From NCBI GenBank assembly GCA_016869975.1, contig VGCZ01000046.1:1-41925 (forward strand): a stretch of 41,925 bases of DNA, read 5' to 3'. Positions 25,994 through 33,089 of this stretch are shown here, in pieces; position 1 is the first letter of the stretch, and each line of letters starts with the position of its first letter. This DNA is from Alphaproteobacteria bacterium (GTDB lineage: Bacteria; Pseudomonadota; Alphaproteobacteria; Reyranellales; Reyranellaceae). The notes beneath the pieces were generated by a model, which saw nothing but the letters and a program-made list of their open reading frames with translations, ran no database searches and was not told where the DNA came from. Position numbers and translations under genes: made by a program.

Positions 25994-26372
25994 TATGCCT
26001 ACACTGAATCCGCCTCGTCAGCACGGCCGCGCCGTGCATATACCGGCCAAGCACACCACCACCGTGGCTCTGATCCAAGAGGGCGCACGGCCAGCGAGCC
26101 GGGGACCGCATCGCCCAGTGGCGCCGATGCGGGGCCGATGGAGCCGGACCAAGGTCCGAGAAGTCGCAGGATAGGCCGTCGCCGCCGTTCATCGTGGGCG
26201 GCGACGGTATGGGCGTTGAAGACCATGCCCAGGCCGTCCCCCATGAGGACGGTGCGCCGACAGCCCAACCCCGGTGCCGAGCCCACTCGCTGGCCACGAT
26301 GAAGCACGATCGCGATCGTATCGGCGGGCTTCGCGGCCCGCATTGCGTCGATCCCGTTTGTCCATTCGGGTC

Positions 26373-26411
26373 GAGGTCAAGCGCGTAGCTCCAGCGGAGC
26401 GTCTTGACCTC
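26373..26411. repeat. nested hairpin element
   Basis: GAGGTCAAG (26373-26381) pairs with CTTGACCTC (26403-26411). Inside, GCTCC (26388-26392) pairs with GGAGC (26396-26400). Both stems are perfect. Confidence 0.6.
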
Positions 26412-26463
26412 CCTTCCAACCCCCCACCTCCCGTTGGCGGGAGGTGGGGAGTTGAAAGGGAGG
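26408..26463. terminator. long imperfect hairpin before the DinB gene end
   Basis: The left arm runs CCTCCCTTCCAACCCCCCAC then CTCCCG; the right arm runs CGGGAGGTGGGGAGTTGAAA then GGGAGG. Of 26 pairs, about 23 match. It lies between convergent LOG and DinB genes. Confidence 0.5.
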
Positions 26464-26476
26464 CACCGGGGGGGTT

Positions 26477-26514
26477 GGAAGGGGGTCGGAAGGGGGTCGG
26501 AAGGGGGTCGGAAG
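26477..26514. repeat. 11-base tandem repeat, three copies plus a part
   Basis: GGAAGGGGGTC is repeated at 26477, 26488 and 26499, and a partial GGAAG follows at 26510. It ends just before the stop codon of the DinB-family gene. It is too short and has no spacers, so it is not CRISPR. Confidence 0.85.
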
Positions 26515-26515
26515 C

Positions 26516-27022
26516 CTAGGGGTCGGGCTTGAGCACGCGGTGCAGGTCGAGCACCGGCGTGCGGCGGCCCAGGCCGAGCCGCGAAAGGATGGCGTGCGCC
26601 TGGCCGCGGTGGTGGGTCTGGTGGTTGAAGAAGTGCGGCAGGATCAGCGAGGGCGGATCCTCGAACACACGGCCCTCATTGTTGATGTAGCGGAGCGGGC
26701 TGTCGAAGAAGCCCTCCGGCGGCGCGGCGAAGAACGCCTCGATCCGCGCGTCGAGCGCGACGCGGGCGGCGTAAAGATCGTCGAAGGCGTCGTGGACGAT
26801 GGCGTCGAGGCCGGTCGATGGCGCCTGCCCGCCCTCGAACCGCGCCATCCAGATGCCGTCGCCGATCATCAGGTGGTTCAGGGTGCCGTGCAGGCTGCCG
26901 AAGAAGGCGCCCATCTCGCGCTTGCGCTCCGCGTCGGGCAGGTCGGCGGCGGCGGCGTAGAGGCGCTGGTTGGCCAAGGTGTTGTAGCGGGCGTACTGGC
27001 GCCAGAGATCGTCATGTCGCAT
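26516..27022 (-). CDS. DinB-family protein
   Basis: The product has 168 residues and the four-helix layout of the DinB/YfiT superfamily. It begins RQYARYNTLANQRLYAAAADL, continues FGSLHGTLNHLMIGDGIWMARFEG, and has FFNHQTHHRGQAHAILSRLG near the end. His residues in NHLMIGD, FNHQTHH and the adjacent positions would form the three-His metal site. Family members are metal-dependent thiol transferases or stress-induced proteins of unknown function. The start at 27022 gives the typical N terminus; ATGs further upstream would extend into the divergent promoter. It diverges from a LysR gene, which is its likely regulator. Confidence 0.82.
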   Translation of the reverse strand: MRHDDLWRQYARYNTLANQRLYAAAADLPDAERKREMGAFFGSLHGTLNHLMIGDGIWMARFEGGQAPSTGLDAIVHDAFDDLYAARVALDARIEAFFAAPPEGFFDSPLRYINNEGRVFEDPPSLILPHFFNHQTHHRGQAHAILSRLGLGRRTPVLDLHRVLKPDP

Positions 27023-27078
27023 CGGCGAAGGGTAATTCTCGATTGATCTTGGCTGAAGATCGTCCAATGCTCGGTCCA

Positions 27079-27097
27079 TGATGAATTCAGTTCATCA
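27079..27097. promoter_or_regulatory. 19-bp palindrome with T-N11-A core, candidate LysR operator
   Basis: TGATGAATTCAGTTCATCA has perfect 7-base arms (TGATGAA/TTCATCA) with a 5-base spacer. The inner TGAA-N5-TTCA is the T-N11-A form typical of LysR sites. It lies between the divergent DinB and LysR genes, 18 bases before the LysR start, a position suited to autoregulation. Confidence 0.6.
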
Positions 27098-27115
27098 ATA
27101 ACAAACAGGGGCGGT

Positions 27116-28063
27116 TTGGATCGGATCGGCGACATGGCGGCGTTCGTCAAGGTGGTGGAGGCCAATGGCTTCTCGGCCGCCGCGCCGCAGCTCGGCCTGA
27201 CGCCCTCGGCGGTCAGCAAGCTGGTGACGCGGCTGGAGGAGCGGCTGGGCGTACGGCTGTTCAACCGCACCACGCGCAAGCTGGCGCTGACCGAGGCCGG
27301 CGAGAATTTCTACCGCGACGCCGCGCGCATCATCGGCGAGGTCGACGAGGTCGAGGCGGCGATCGGCCGGCGCGGGCATGAGGCGCGCGGCCTGGTCAAG
27401 GTCACGACGTCGCTGGCCTTCGGCGCGCATCAGATCCTGCCGCTGGTGCCGGAGTTCCTCGACAACCATCCCGGCATCGAGCTCGACCTCAGCTTCACCG
27501 ACCGCGTCGTCGATCTGGTGCAGGAGGGCTTCGATGTCGCCTTCCGCATCGGCCATCTCGCCGATTCCAGCTTCGTCGCGCGCAAGATCGGCGAGGATCG
27601 CCGCGTCGTCGTTGCAGCACCGTCCTATCTGAGGAAGCACGGCGAGCCGAAGCATCCCGACGAGCTGGTGCGCCACAACTGCCTGGGCTTCCGCGACCGC
27701 ACGTCGATGAATCGCTGGCCGTTCCTCGTCGACGGCGCCACGCGCGAGGTGATGGTGCGCGGCAATTGCCGCGGCGACGATGGCGACATGCTCTACCAGC
27801 TCGCGGTCGAGGGCGTCGGCATCGTGCGCCTGACGCGGCTGACCGTGGCGCGCGCGGTGCGCGCGGGCGGGCTGGTCGAGATCCTGCAGCCCTTCACGCC
27901 GCGCGACACGATCCCGATCCAGGCGGTCTATCCGCATCGCCGCCTGCTGCCGCCCAAGGTCACGGCCCTGGTCGATTTCCTCACCACCAAATTCGACCCG
28001 CCACCATGGGAAGACGAGTCCTCTCCCTCCCTCTCCCCGCAAGCGGGGAGAGGGTCGGGGTGA
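27116..28063 (+). CDS. LysR-family transcriptional regulator
   Basis: The product has 315 residues. The N terminus MDRIGDMAAFVKVVEANGFSAAAPQLGLTPSAVSKLVTRLEERLGVRLF is a textbook LysR winged helix. The effector-binding domain follows, with VKVTTSLAFGAHQILPLVPEFLDNHPGIEL, GFDVAFRIGHLADSSFVARKIGEDRRVVVAAPSYL and NCLGFRD. I chose TTG 27116 because AGGGG lies 5 bases before it and it yields the family-typical start; ATG 27134 is the alternative. The last 14 or so residues (SPSLSPQAGRGSG) are encoded by a palindromic repeat, so the gene has lost its own stop or been extended by the repeat. It diverges from the DinB gene. Confidence 0.9.
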   Translation: MDRIGDMAAFVKVVEANGFSAAAPQLGLTPSAVSKLVTRLEERLGVRLFNRTTRKLALTEAGENFYRDAARIIGEVDEVEAAIGRRGHEARGLVKVTTSLAFGAHQILPLVPEFLDNHPGIELDLSFTDRVVDLVQEGFDVAFRIGHLADSSFVARKIGEDRRVVVAAPSYLRKHGEPKHPDELVRHNCLGFRDRTSMNRWPFLVDGATREVMVRGNCRGDDGDMLYQLAVEGVGIVRLTRLTVARAVRAGGLVEILQPFTPRDTIPIQAVYPHRRLLPPKVTALVDFLTTKFDPPPWEDESSPSLSPQAGRGSG

Positions 28064-28149
28064 GGGGCGGCCGCGAGTGGCGCAGCGTCGCCCTGCTCAA
28101 CCTGAGACAACCCCTCACCCCAACCCTCTCCCCGCAGGCGGGTAGAGGG
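28029..28149. repeat. inverted pair of CTCTCCCCGC palindromes
   Basis: The first copy is a perfect 12-bp hairpin: CCCTCTCCCCGC (28029-28040), AA, GCGGGGAGAGGG (28043-28054). The second copy (28124-28149) is the same with one mismatch. The two copies are inverted relative to each other, 25 bases matching with one difference. The pair covers the end of the LysR gene and reaches the ribosome site of the next gene. Confidence 0.85.
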
Positions 28150-28160
28150 AGAGGATACGC

Positions 28161-30404
28161 ATGACCTCCAGCACGACGCCGCGCGCCGCGCTCGCCTTCC
28201 TGTTCGCGCTGTTCTTCCTGAGCGGCTTCAGCGCGCTGGTCTACCAGACCGCGTGGCATCGCCTGCTCGGCCTGTTCGGCGGCGCCGACAGCATCTCCGC
28301 CGCGATCGTCGTCGGCGCCTTCCTGCTCGGCCTGGGCATCGGCAGCCTGATCGCCGGCCTGCGCGCCGACCGCCTGTCGCGGCGCACCGCGCTCCTGCTC
28401 TTCGCGGCCTGCGAGCTGGGCATCGCGCTCTTCGCCGTGCTGAGCCCGTGGCTGTTCCATGAGGTGGTATTCGCCAAGCTGGCGCCGCTGTCGTCCTCGC
28501 GCCTGACGATGTTCCTGATCGTCTTCGCCTGCCTGCTGTGGCCGACCTTCCTGATGGGCTGCTCGCTGCCGCTGCTGTCGAAGGCGATCGTCCAGGACAT
28601 CGCCGCCTCGGCGCGCCAGATCGGCTGGCTATACGGATTGAACACCTTGGGCGCCGGCGTCGGCGCGATCGTCGCCGGCTGGGTGGTGATCGGCCATCTC
28701 GGTTATGACGGCGCGATCTACCTCGCCGCCGCGATCAATGTGGCGATCGCCGTGGGTGGCGTCTCGCTGGTGACCACGCGCGGCCTGCGCGGCGATAGCG
28801 TCGTCGAGGCGCCGACGGCCACGACCGCTATCGCCGACGCGCCGGTCGGCCGCTGGTGTTTCCTGGTCTTCGTCTCCGGCTTCACGATCGTGGCGCTGCA
28901 GATCGTCTGGTACCGGCTGATCGGCGTCACCCTGCAGTCCAACGCCTACGGCTTCTCGCTGGTGCTGGGCGTGTTCCTGATCGGCGACGCCATCGGGCTG
29001 CTGGCCGGCTCGAAGGTGATCGACCGCATCGCCAATCCGCGCGCCTTCTTTTTCCGCATGCAGGCGATCGCCGCCCTGCTGGGCATCGGCGGCGCGTTAC
29101 TGACCTACTGGCTGATCGGCTGGGGCGTGCTGCCCGACGACATGGTGGACCGCGATGTCTTCGCCACCGGCCGCATACGGCGATGGATTCTGATCCCGAC
29201 ATTTCTGGTGCTGGTCGTGCTGCCCGCCAGCTTCGTCATGGGCTTCTCCTTCCCCGTCGTGCAGAAGGCGGTGCAGCGCGACCTCGCCTCGGTGGGCCGC
29301 CGCGTCGGCTACGTGCAGCTCGCCAATATCGTGGGCAACAGCGCCGGCAGCCTGGTCGCCGGCCTGGCGCTGCTGCACTGGCTGGGCACGTCGGGCACCT
29401 TGAAGCTGATCGCCGTGATCGGCCTCGCCTTCGCGCTGATCGAGGTGCTGCGCGATCGCGGCCCCGCGCGCCTGCGCATCGCCGGCACGGCGGTGGCGCT
29501 GGGCGCCTGCGTCGCGCTCTTGCCGGCGACGCACGGTTTCTGGGCCACGTGGCACGGGCTGAAGCCCGGCGAACGCGCCATCGTCGCCGAGGACCGTACC
29601 GGCGTGGTGATGATCCGGCTGACCGCGGCCGAGCGCGGCCGCATGTACATCGCCGGCCACTCGCAGAGCTGCCTGCCGTTCTGCACCGTGCATGCCTTCC
29701 TGGGCGCCATCGGGCCGCTGACGCACCCCGACCCGAAGCGCGTGCTGGTGATCGGCAGCGGCAGCGGCGGCACGCCCTACAGTGCCGGCGTCAACCCCGC
29801 GACCCAGCGCGTGCGCGCCATCGAGATCGTCGAACCGGTGATCGACTCGCTCAAGAAATTCGTCGCGTCCGGCGGCCGCATCGGCATCGACCGATTGCTG
29901 AGCGACAAGCGCTTTGACTTCCACATTGGCGACGGCCGCCACGCGCTCGCCGTCGACACCACGCGCTACCACGTCATCGAGGCCGACGCGATCCTGCCCA
30001 AGAGCTCGCTCAGCGGCCTGCTCTACTCCGTCGAGTTCTTCGAGCAGGTGAAAGCGCGGCTCGAGCCCGGCGGGCTCTACGTGCAGTGGGCGCCGACTGA
30101 ACGCAGCGTCTCGACCTTCCGCAGCGTCTTTCCCTACGTGACGATGGTCCACCCGGCGCTGATCGGCAGCGACCGACCGATCGCCTACGACCCGGCGGCG
30201 ATCCAGCGCAAGCTCGACGACCCCGCGATCCGCGCGCATTTCGAAGCCGCCGGCGTCGACGTCGCCGAGCTTCGCCAATGGTTCGGCGAGAAGAAGCCCG
30301 ACGTTCTCAACGACGGCAAGGTCGAGCCGTTCGGCGACGCCAACACCGATCTGTTTCCACGCGACGAGTACTATCTCAATCGCCGGGACCCGGTGGGACA
30401 CTGA
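28161..30404 (+). CDS. fused MFS-like / spermidine synthase-like membrane protein
   Basis: The product has 747 residues. The N-terminal two thirds are about 13 or 14 hydrophobic segments, beginning LAFLFALFFLSGFSALVYQTAWHRLLGLFGGADSISAAIVV, the hallmark of fused MFS/spermidine synthase proteins. The cytoplasmic C-terminal domain has a Rossmann methyltransferase-like fold: VLVIGSGSGGTPYSAG (about 529-540), AIEIVEPVIDSLKKF, FHIGDGRHAL, and HVIEADAILPKSSLSGLLYSVEFFEQVKARLEPGGLYVQW. In true spermidine synthases the first loop reads GGGDGG and the catalytic loop DSSDP. Here the Asp in the first loop and the second Asp are missing, so polyamine transfer is doubtful. The repeat just upstream supplies GGGAGAGGA as Shine-Dalgarno. 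Confidence 0.85.
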   Translation: MTSSTTPRAALAFLFALFFLSGFSALVYQTAWHRLLGLFGGADSISAAIVVGAFLLGLGIGSLIAGLRADRLSRRTALLLFAACELGIALFAVLSPWLFHEVVFAKLAPLSSSRLTMFLIVFACLLWPTFLMGCSLPLLSKAIVQDIAASARQIGWLYGLNTLGAGVGAIVAGWVVIGHLGYDGAIYLAAAINVAIAVGGVSLVTTRGLRGDSVVEAPTATTAIADAPVGRWCFLVFVSGFTIVALQIVWYRLIGVTLQSNAYGFSLVLGVFLIGDAIGLLAGSKVIDRIANPRAFFFRMQAIAALLGIGGALLTYWLIGWGVLPDDMVDRDVFATGRIRRWILIPTFLVLVVLPASFVMGFSFPVVQKAVQRDLASVGRRVGYVQLANIVGNSAGSLVAGLALLHWLGTSGTLKLIAVIGLAFALIEVLRDRGPARLRIAGTAVALGACVALLPATHGFWATWHGLKPGERAIVAEDRTGVVMIRLTAAERGRMYIAGHSQSCLPFCTVHAFLGAIGPLTHPDPKRVLVIGSGSGGTPYSAGVNPATQRVRAIEIVEPVIDSLKKFVASGGRIGIDRLLSDKRFDFHIGDGRHALAVDTTRYHVIEADAILPKSSLSGLLYSVEFFEQVKARLEPGGLYVQWAPTERSVSTFRSVFPYVTMVHPALIGSDRPIAYDPAAIQRKLDDPAIRAHFEAAGVDVAELRQWFGEKKPDVLNDGKVEPFGDANTDLFPRDEYYLNRRDPVGH

Positions 30405-30452
30405 CCTCGATGGTCGCCTTGAGCGAGGCGTAGTCAGAGGAGGATCGCATCG

Positions 30453-31244
30453 ATGACTGAAGAACCAGTCCTGCTCACGGTTGACGCGCGCGGCGTCGCG
30501 ACCGTGACCTTCAATCGGCCCGAGGTGAACAACGCCTACAACGGCGCGCTGCTCGACGGCCTGCTGCGCGCCCTCGACGCGCTGGAGCGCCGGGCCGATC
30601 TGCGCGCCGTGGTGCTGCGCGGCAATGGCCGGCACTTCCAGGCCGGTGCCGATCTGGCCTGGGTCAGGGGCGTGCGCGACCAGGACGCGGCGGCCAACGA
30701 GCGGGCGTCGCTGGTGACCGCCGAAGCCGTGCGCCGGCTGAACGAGGCGCCCTGCCCGACCGTGGCGCTGATCCGTGGCGCCTGCATCGGCGGCGGCACC
30801 GGCATCGCCGCCGCCTGCGACGTCGTCGTGGCCGCCGAGGGCGCCTTCTTCGCCATCAGCGAGACGCGCTGGGGCCTGATGGCCGGCATCATCATCCCGC
30901 AGCTTGTCGACGCCATGGGCGTGCGGCAGGTACGCCGTTACGCCCTCACCGGCGAGCGCTTCGGCGCCCAGGAGGCGCGCCGCATCGGCCTGGTGCACGA
31001 GGTGGTGCCTGATGACCGGCTCGAGGCCGAAGGCGCGCGCATCGTCGACGCCATCTTGCTGAACGCGCCCGACGCGACCGCGCAGACCAAGCGGCGCAGC
31101 CTGCTGGTGGCGCGGTCGACTCTATCCGCAGACGCGCTCGACCCGCTGGTGCGCGAGCACGCCGCGAAGCGTCAATCCGACGAGGCCGCCGAGGGCCTCG
31201 CCAGCTTCGCCGAGAAGCGCAAGCCCGCTTGGTATCGCGGCTAG
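30453..31244 (+). CDS. enoyl-CoA hydratase/isomerase family protein
   Basis: The product has 263 residues and the crotonase fold. It begins LLTVDARGVATVTFNRPEVNNAYNGALLDGLLRAL, then has VLRGNGRHFQAGADLAWVRG (the first oxyanion-hole strand), IRGACIGGGTGIAAACDVVVAAEGAFFAISETRWGLMAGI, and an LTGERFGAQEARRIGLVHEVV end. The overall pattern resembles methylglutaconyl- or related enoyl-CoA hydratases of branched-chain catabolism. The first catalytic Glu usual in hydratases is Gly in GGGTG, while the second (in SETRWG) is kept. GAGGAGGA precedes the ATG. A palindromic repeat follows and separates it from the Ldh-family gene, which is on the same strand. Confidence 0.88.
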   Translation: MTEEPVLLTVDARGVATVTFNRPEVNNAYNGALLDGLLRALDALERRADLRAVVLRGNGRHFQAGADLAWVRGVRDQDAAANERASLVTAEAVRRLNEAPCPTVALIRGACIGGGTGIAAACDVVVAAEGAFFAISETRWGLMAGIIIPQLVDAMGVRQVRRYALTGERFGAQEARRIGLVHEVVPDDRLEAEGARIVDAILLNAPDATAQTKRRSLLVARSTLSADALDPLVREHAAKRQSDEAAEGLASFAEKRKPAWYRG

Positions 31245-31254
31245 AGGAGGTTCC

Positions 31255-31319
31255 GTCATTCCGAGCGCAGCGACGAATCTTTCCGCCGCGTAAAGATGCC
31301 TCGCTGCGCTCGGGATGAC
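31255..31319. repeat. palindrome, GTCATTCCGAGCGCAGCG family
   Basis: GTCATTCCGAGCGCAGCGA with GAATCTTT pairs with AAAGATGCC and TCGCTGCGCTCGGGATGAC. It fills the gap between the enoyl-CoA hydratase and Ldh-family genes and may attenuate or stabilise a shared transcript. Confidence 0.75.
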
Positions 31320-31389
31320 ACCGAGCGGCTTGCATTGGCGCCGCATCGTTGCGTAGCCTCGCGCGCGAGAACGAGGGAAGGAAACGGCG

Positions 31390-32496
31390 ATGGCGGCGAG
31401 CGCGGGCAAGGTCGGCGAGGTCAGGGTCAAGGCCGACCGGTTGACGGCGTATATCAAGGCGATCTGCGAAACGGACGGCAGCGAGGCCGGCGAGGCGAAG
31501 ATCGTCGCCGAGAACCTGGTGCTGGCCAATCTCTACGGCCACGACAGCCACGGCGTCGGCATGATCCCGCGCTACATCGAGAACACGCGCTCGGGCAACT
31601 GCAAGCGCAACTGGCACGCCAAGATCGTCGTCGACAACGGCGCGGTGATCACCGTCGATGGCGGCAAGGGCTACGGCCAGGTGGTCGCCGGTGAGGCGAT
31701 GGATTTCGGCATCGAGCGCGCGCGGCAGTTCGGTGTCTGCGTCGTGGGCCTGCGCAACTGCCACCATATCGGCCGCATCGGCGCCTGGGGCGAGCGCTGC
31801 GCCGATTCAGGCATGGTCTCGATGCACTACGTCAACGTGCATGGTCACAAGCCGCTGGTGGCGCCGTTCGGCGGCGCCGAGGCGCGCTTCTCGACCAACC
31901 CCTATTGCTGCACCGTGCCGGGCGAGAACGGCCAGCACATCGTGCTCGACTTCGCCACCAGCCAGGTCGCCATGGGCAAGGTGCGGGTGGCCTACAACAA
32001 GCGCGAGGAGATGGAGCCCGGCCTGCTGATCGACCACGAGGGCAACCACACCAGCGATCCCGGCGTGATGTGGGGCAACGGGCCGTTTGGGGCGATCCTG
32101 CCCTTCGGCCTGCATAAAGGTGGTGGTTTGGCGGTGATCTGCGACATCCTGTCGGGCGCGCTGACCGGCGGCATGACGGCGACGCCGGAGACGACAAAAG
32201 GCCCGCCGGGCGACATCGTCAACAACATGCTGTCGGTCATCATCGACCCATCAAAGCTGGGCGGCGAGAGCATCTGGCGCAAGGATTCGCAGGATTTCAT
32301 CGCCTGGGTGAAGTCGGCCAAGCCGCAACCCGGCACCGATCAGGTGATGACCCCGGGCGAGCCGGAACGCGCGCGGCGCGTCGACCGGCTGGCCAAGGGC
32401 GTGCCGGTCGACGACACCACTTGGGGGCAATTGCGCGACATCGCCCGCGTGGTCGGCCTGACCGACGGCGAAATCGCCCGGATCACCGGTCTCTGA
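31390..32496 (+). CDS. Ldh-family (malate/L-lactate/ureidoglycolate-type) dehydrogenase
   Basis: The product has 368 residues. It belongs to the NAD(P)-dependent family that includes MdH, YiaK, ComC and AllD, not the Rossmann-fold lactate dehydrogenases. Motifs: an N-terminal helical region with NLVLANLYGHDSHGVGMIPRYIEN (the GHDSHG signature), GGKGYGQVVAGEAMDFGIERA, VGLRNCHHIGRIGAWGE with the catalytic His, NPYCCTVPGENGQHIVLDFATSQVAMGKV, and LPFGLHKGGGLAVICDILSGALTGG. It oxidises a 2-hydroxy acid; the exact acid is not determined. AGGGAAGGAAA precedes the ATG. The neighbouring 2-hydroxyacid dehydrogenase and Bug protein hint at organic-acid use. Confidence 0.9.
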   Translation: MAASAGKVGEVRVKADRLTAYIKAICETDGSEAGEAKIVAENLVLANLYGHDSHGVGMIPRYIENTRSGNCKRNWHAKIVVDNGAVITVDGGKGYGQVVAGEAMDFGIERARQFGVCVVGLRNCHHIGRIGAWGERCADSGMVSMHYVNVHGHKPLVAPFGGAEARFSTNPYCCTVPGENGQHIVLDFATSQVAMGKVRVAYNKREEMEPGLLIDHEGNHTSDPGVMWGNGPFGAILPFGLHKGGGLAVICDILSGALTGGMTATPETTKGPPGDIVNNMLSVIIDPSKLGGESIWRKDSQDFIAWVKSAKPQPGTDQVMTPGEPERARRVDRLAKGVPVDDTTWGQLRDIARVVGLTDGEIARITGL

Positions 32497-32607
32497 TCAC
32501 GAGACGATGACGACGCGCGCGAAGCTGGGTATTATTGGGGCCTTGGGGTGATCCCCCCGTTGGGGGTCTGCCGCACCGGCAGGGCGACAGTCGAGAGGAG
32601 AGGATCG

Positions 32608-33030
32608 ATGCTTCGCAAACTGGCGATCGTCTGCGGCGCCATAGGCGCCATGGCGATTTCGGGGGGTGCCCAGGCTCAGGGCTTCAGGCTGTGTAATCTG
32701 TCCTCGGTCGACATCGAGGTGTCCAAGGCGCTGAACACGGGCAACAAGAACCCGCAGGGCGGTCACATCATCATTTCCGAGGGCTGGTACAAGTTCGCCA
32801 AGGGCCAGTGCGCGACCTTGTGGAGCGGCAAGCTCCAGTACCGCTACTACCTGCTTTACGGCCAGAACAAGGACGTGAACAAGCAGTGGAAGGGCGACAT
32901 TCCGATCTGCGTCAGCCGCCAGCCCTTCACCATCACGTCGGACCTTTGCCCGCCGGACAAGTACCGGCGCATGTTCTTCCAGGTCGACACCGGCGAGAAC
33001 GACAGCTGGACGCAGAACCTGCGCGACTAG
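32608..33030 (+). CDS. secreted DUF1036 protein
   Basis: The product has 140 residues. A signal peptide covers residues 1-25 (MLRKLAIVCGAIGAMAISGG, cut after AQA). The mature part has the DUF1036 pattern: FRLCNLSSVDIEVSKAL, ISEGWYKFAKGQCATLWSGKLQYRYYLLYGQ, a Cys in IPICV, and TSDLCPPDKYRRMFFQVDTG. Four Cys remain and probably form two disulfides. The function of the family is unknown; it is periplasmic or exported. The start at 32608 has AGGAGAGGA just upstream and exposes the signal peptide; an upstream ATC-to-ATG extension has no merit. It ends facing the convergent hydroxyacid dehydrogenase with a hairpin between. Confidence 0.88.
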   Translation: MLRKLAIVCGAIGAMAISGGAQAQGFRLCNLSSVDIEVSKALNTGNKNPQGGHIIISEGWYKFAKGQCATLWSGKLQYRYYLLYGQNKDVNKQWKGDIPICVSRQPFTITSDLCPPDKYRRMFFQVDTGENDSWTQNLRD

Positions 33031-33060
33031 CCACGGCTATCGCATTTTCGCACGAAGCTA

Positions 33061-33082
33061 CCTTCCCCCCTCCTGGGGAAGG
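33061..33082. terminator. bidirectional hairpin, 8-bp stem
   Basis: CCTTCCCC (33061-33068) pairs with GGGGAAGG (33075-33082) around a 6-base loop, between two convergent stops (33030 and 33090). Same family as 14906-14924. Confidence 0.55.
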
Positions 33083-33089
33083 TTAAGCT

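Larger units (their letters stand above)
25958..26515. other. 558-base non-coding stretch with many perfect hairpins
   Basis: No frame here has a recognisable family or ribosome site. The first 45 bases are strikingly A/T-rich against the local background. Perfect stems follow: 7 bp at 26021-26037, 8 bp at 26106-26132 (CCGCATCG/CGATGCGG), 6 bp at 26145-26158, and 11 bp at 26176-26207 (CCGTCGCCGCC/GGCGGCGACGG). A 9-bp outer plus 5-bp inner nested stem lies at 26373-26411, and a long imperfect stem at 26408-26463. An 11-base tandem repeat ends the stretch. It may be a structured RNA, a decayed gene or accumulated repeat elements. Confidence 0.5.

Noticed and set aside
25965-26343. Overlapping minus-strand frames of 110 and 114 residues
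   Set aside because: They overlap each other in different frames, have no Shine-Dalgarno or family, and cross perfect hairpins; kept only as non-coding sequence.
26477-26514. Possible CRISPR repeats
   Set aside because: The units are 11 bases and directly adjacent, with no spacers and no cas genes nearby.
29097-30998. 633-residue minus-strand open frame
   Set aside because: It is antisense to two clear genes and has no domain.
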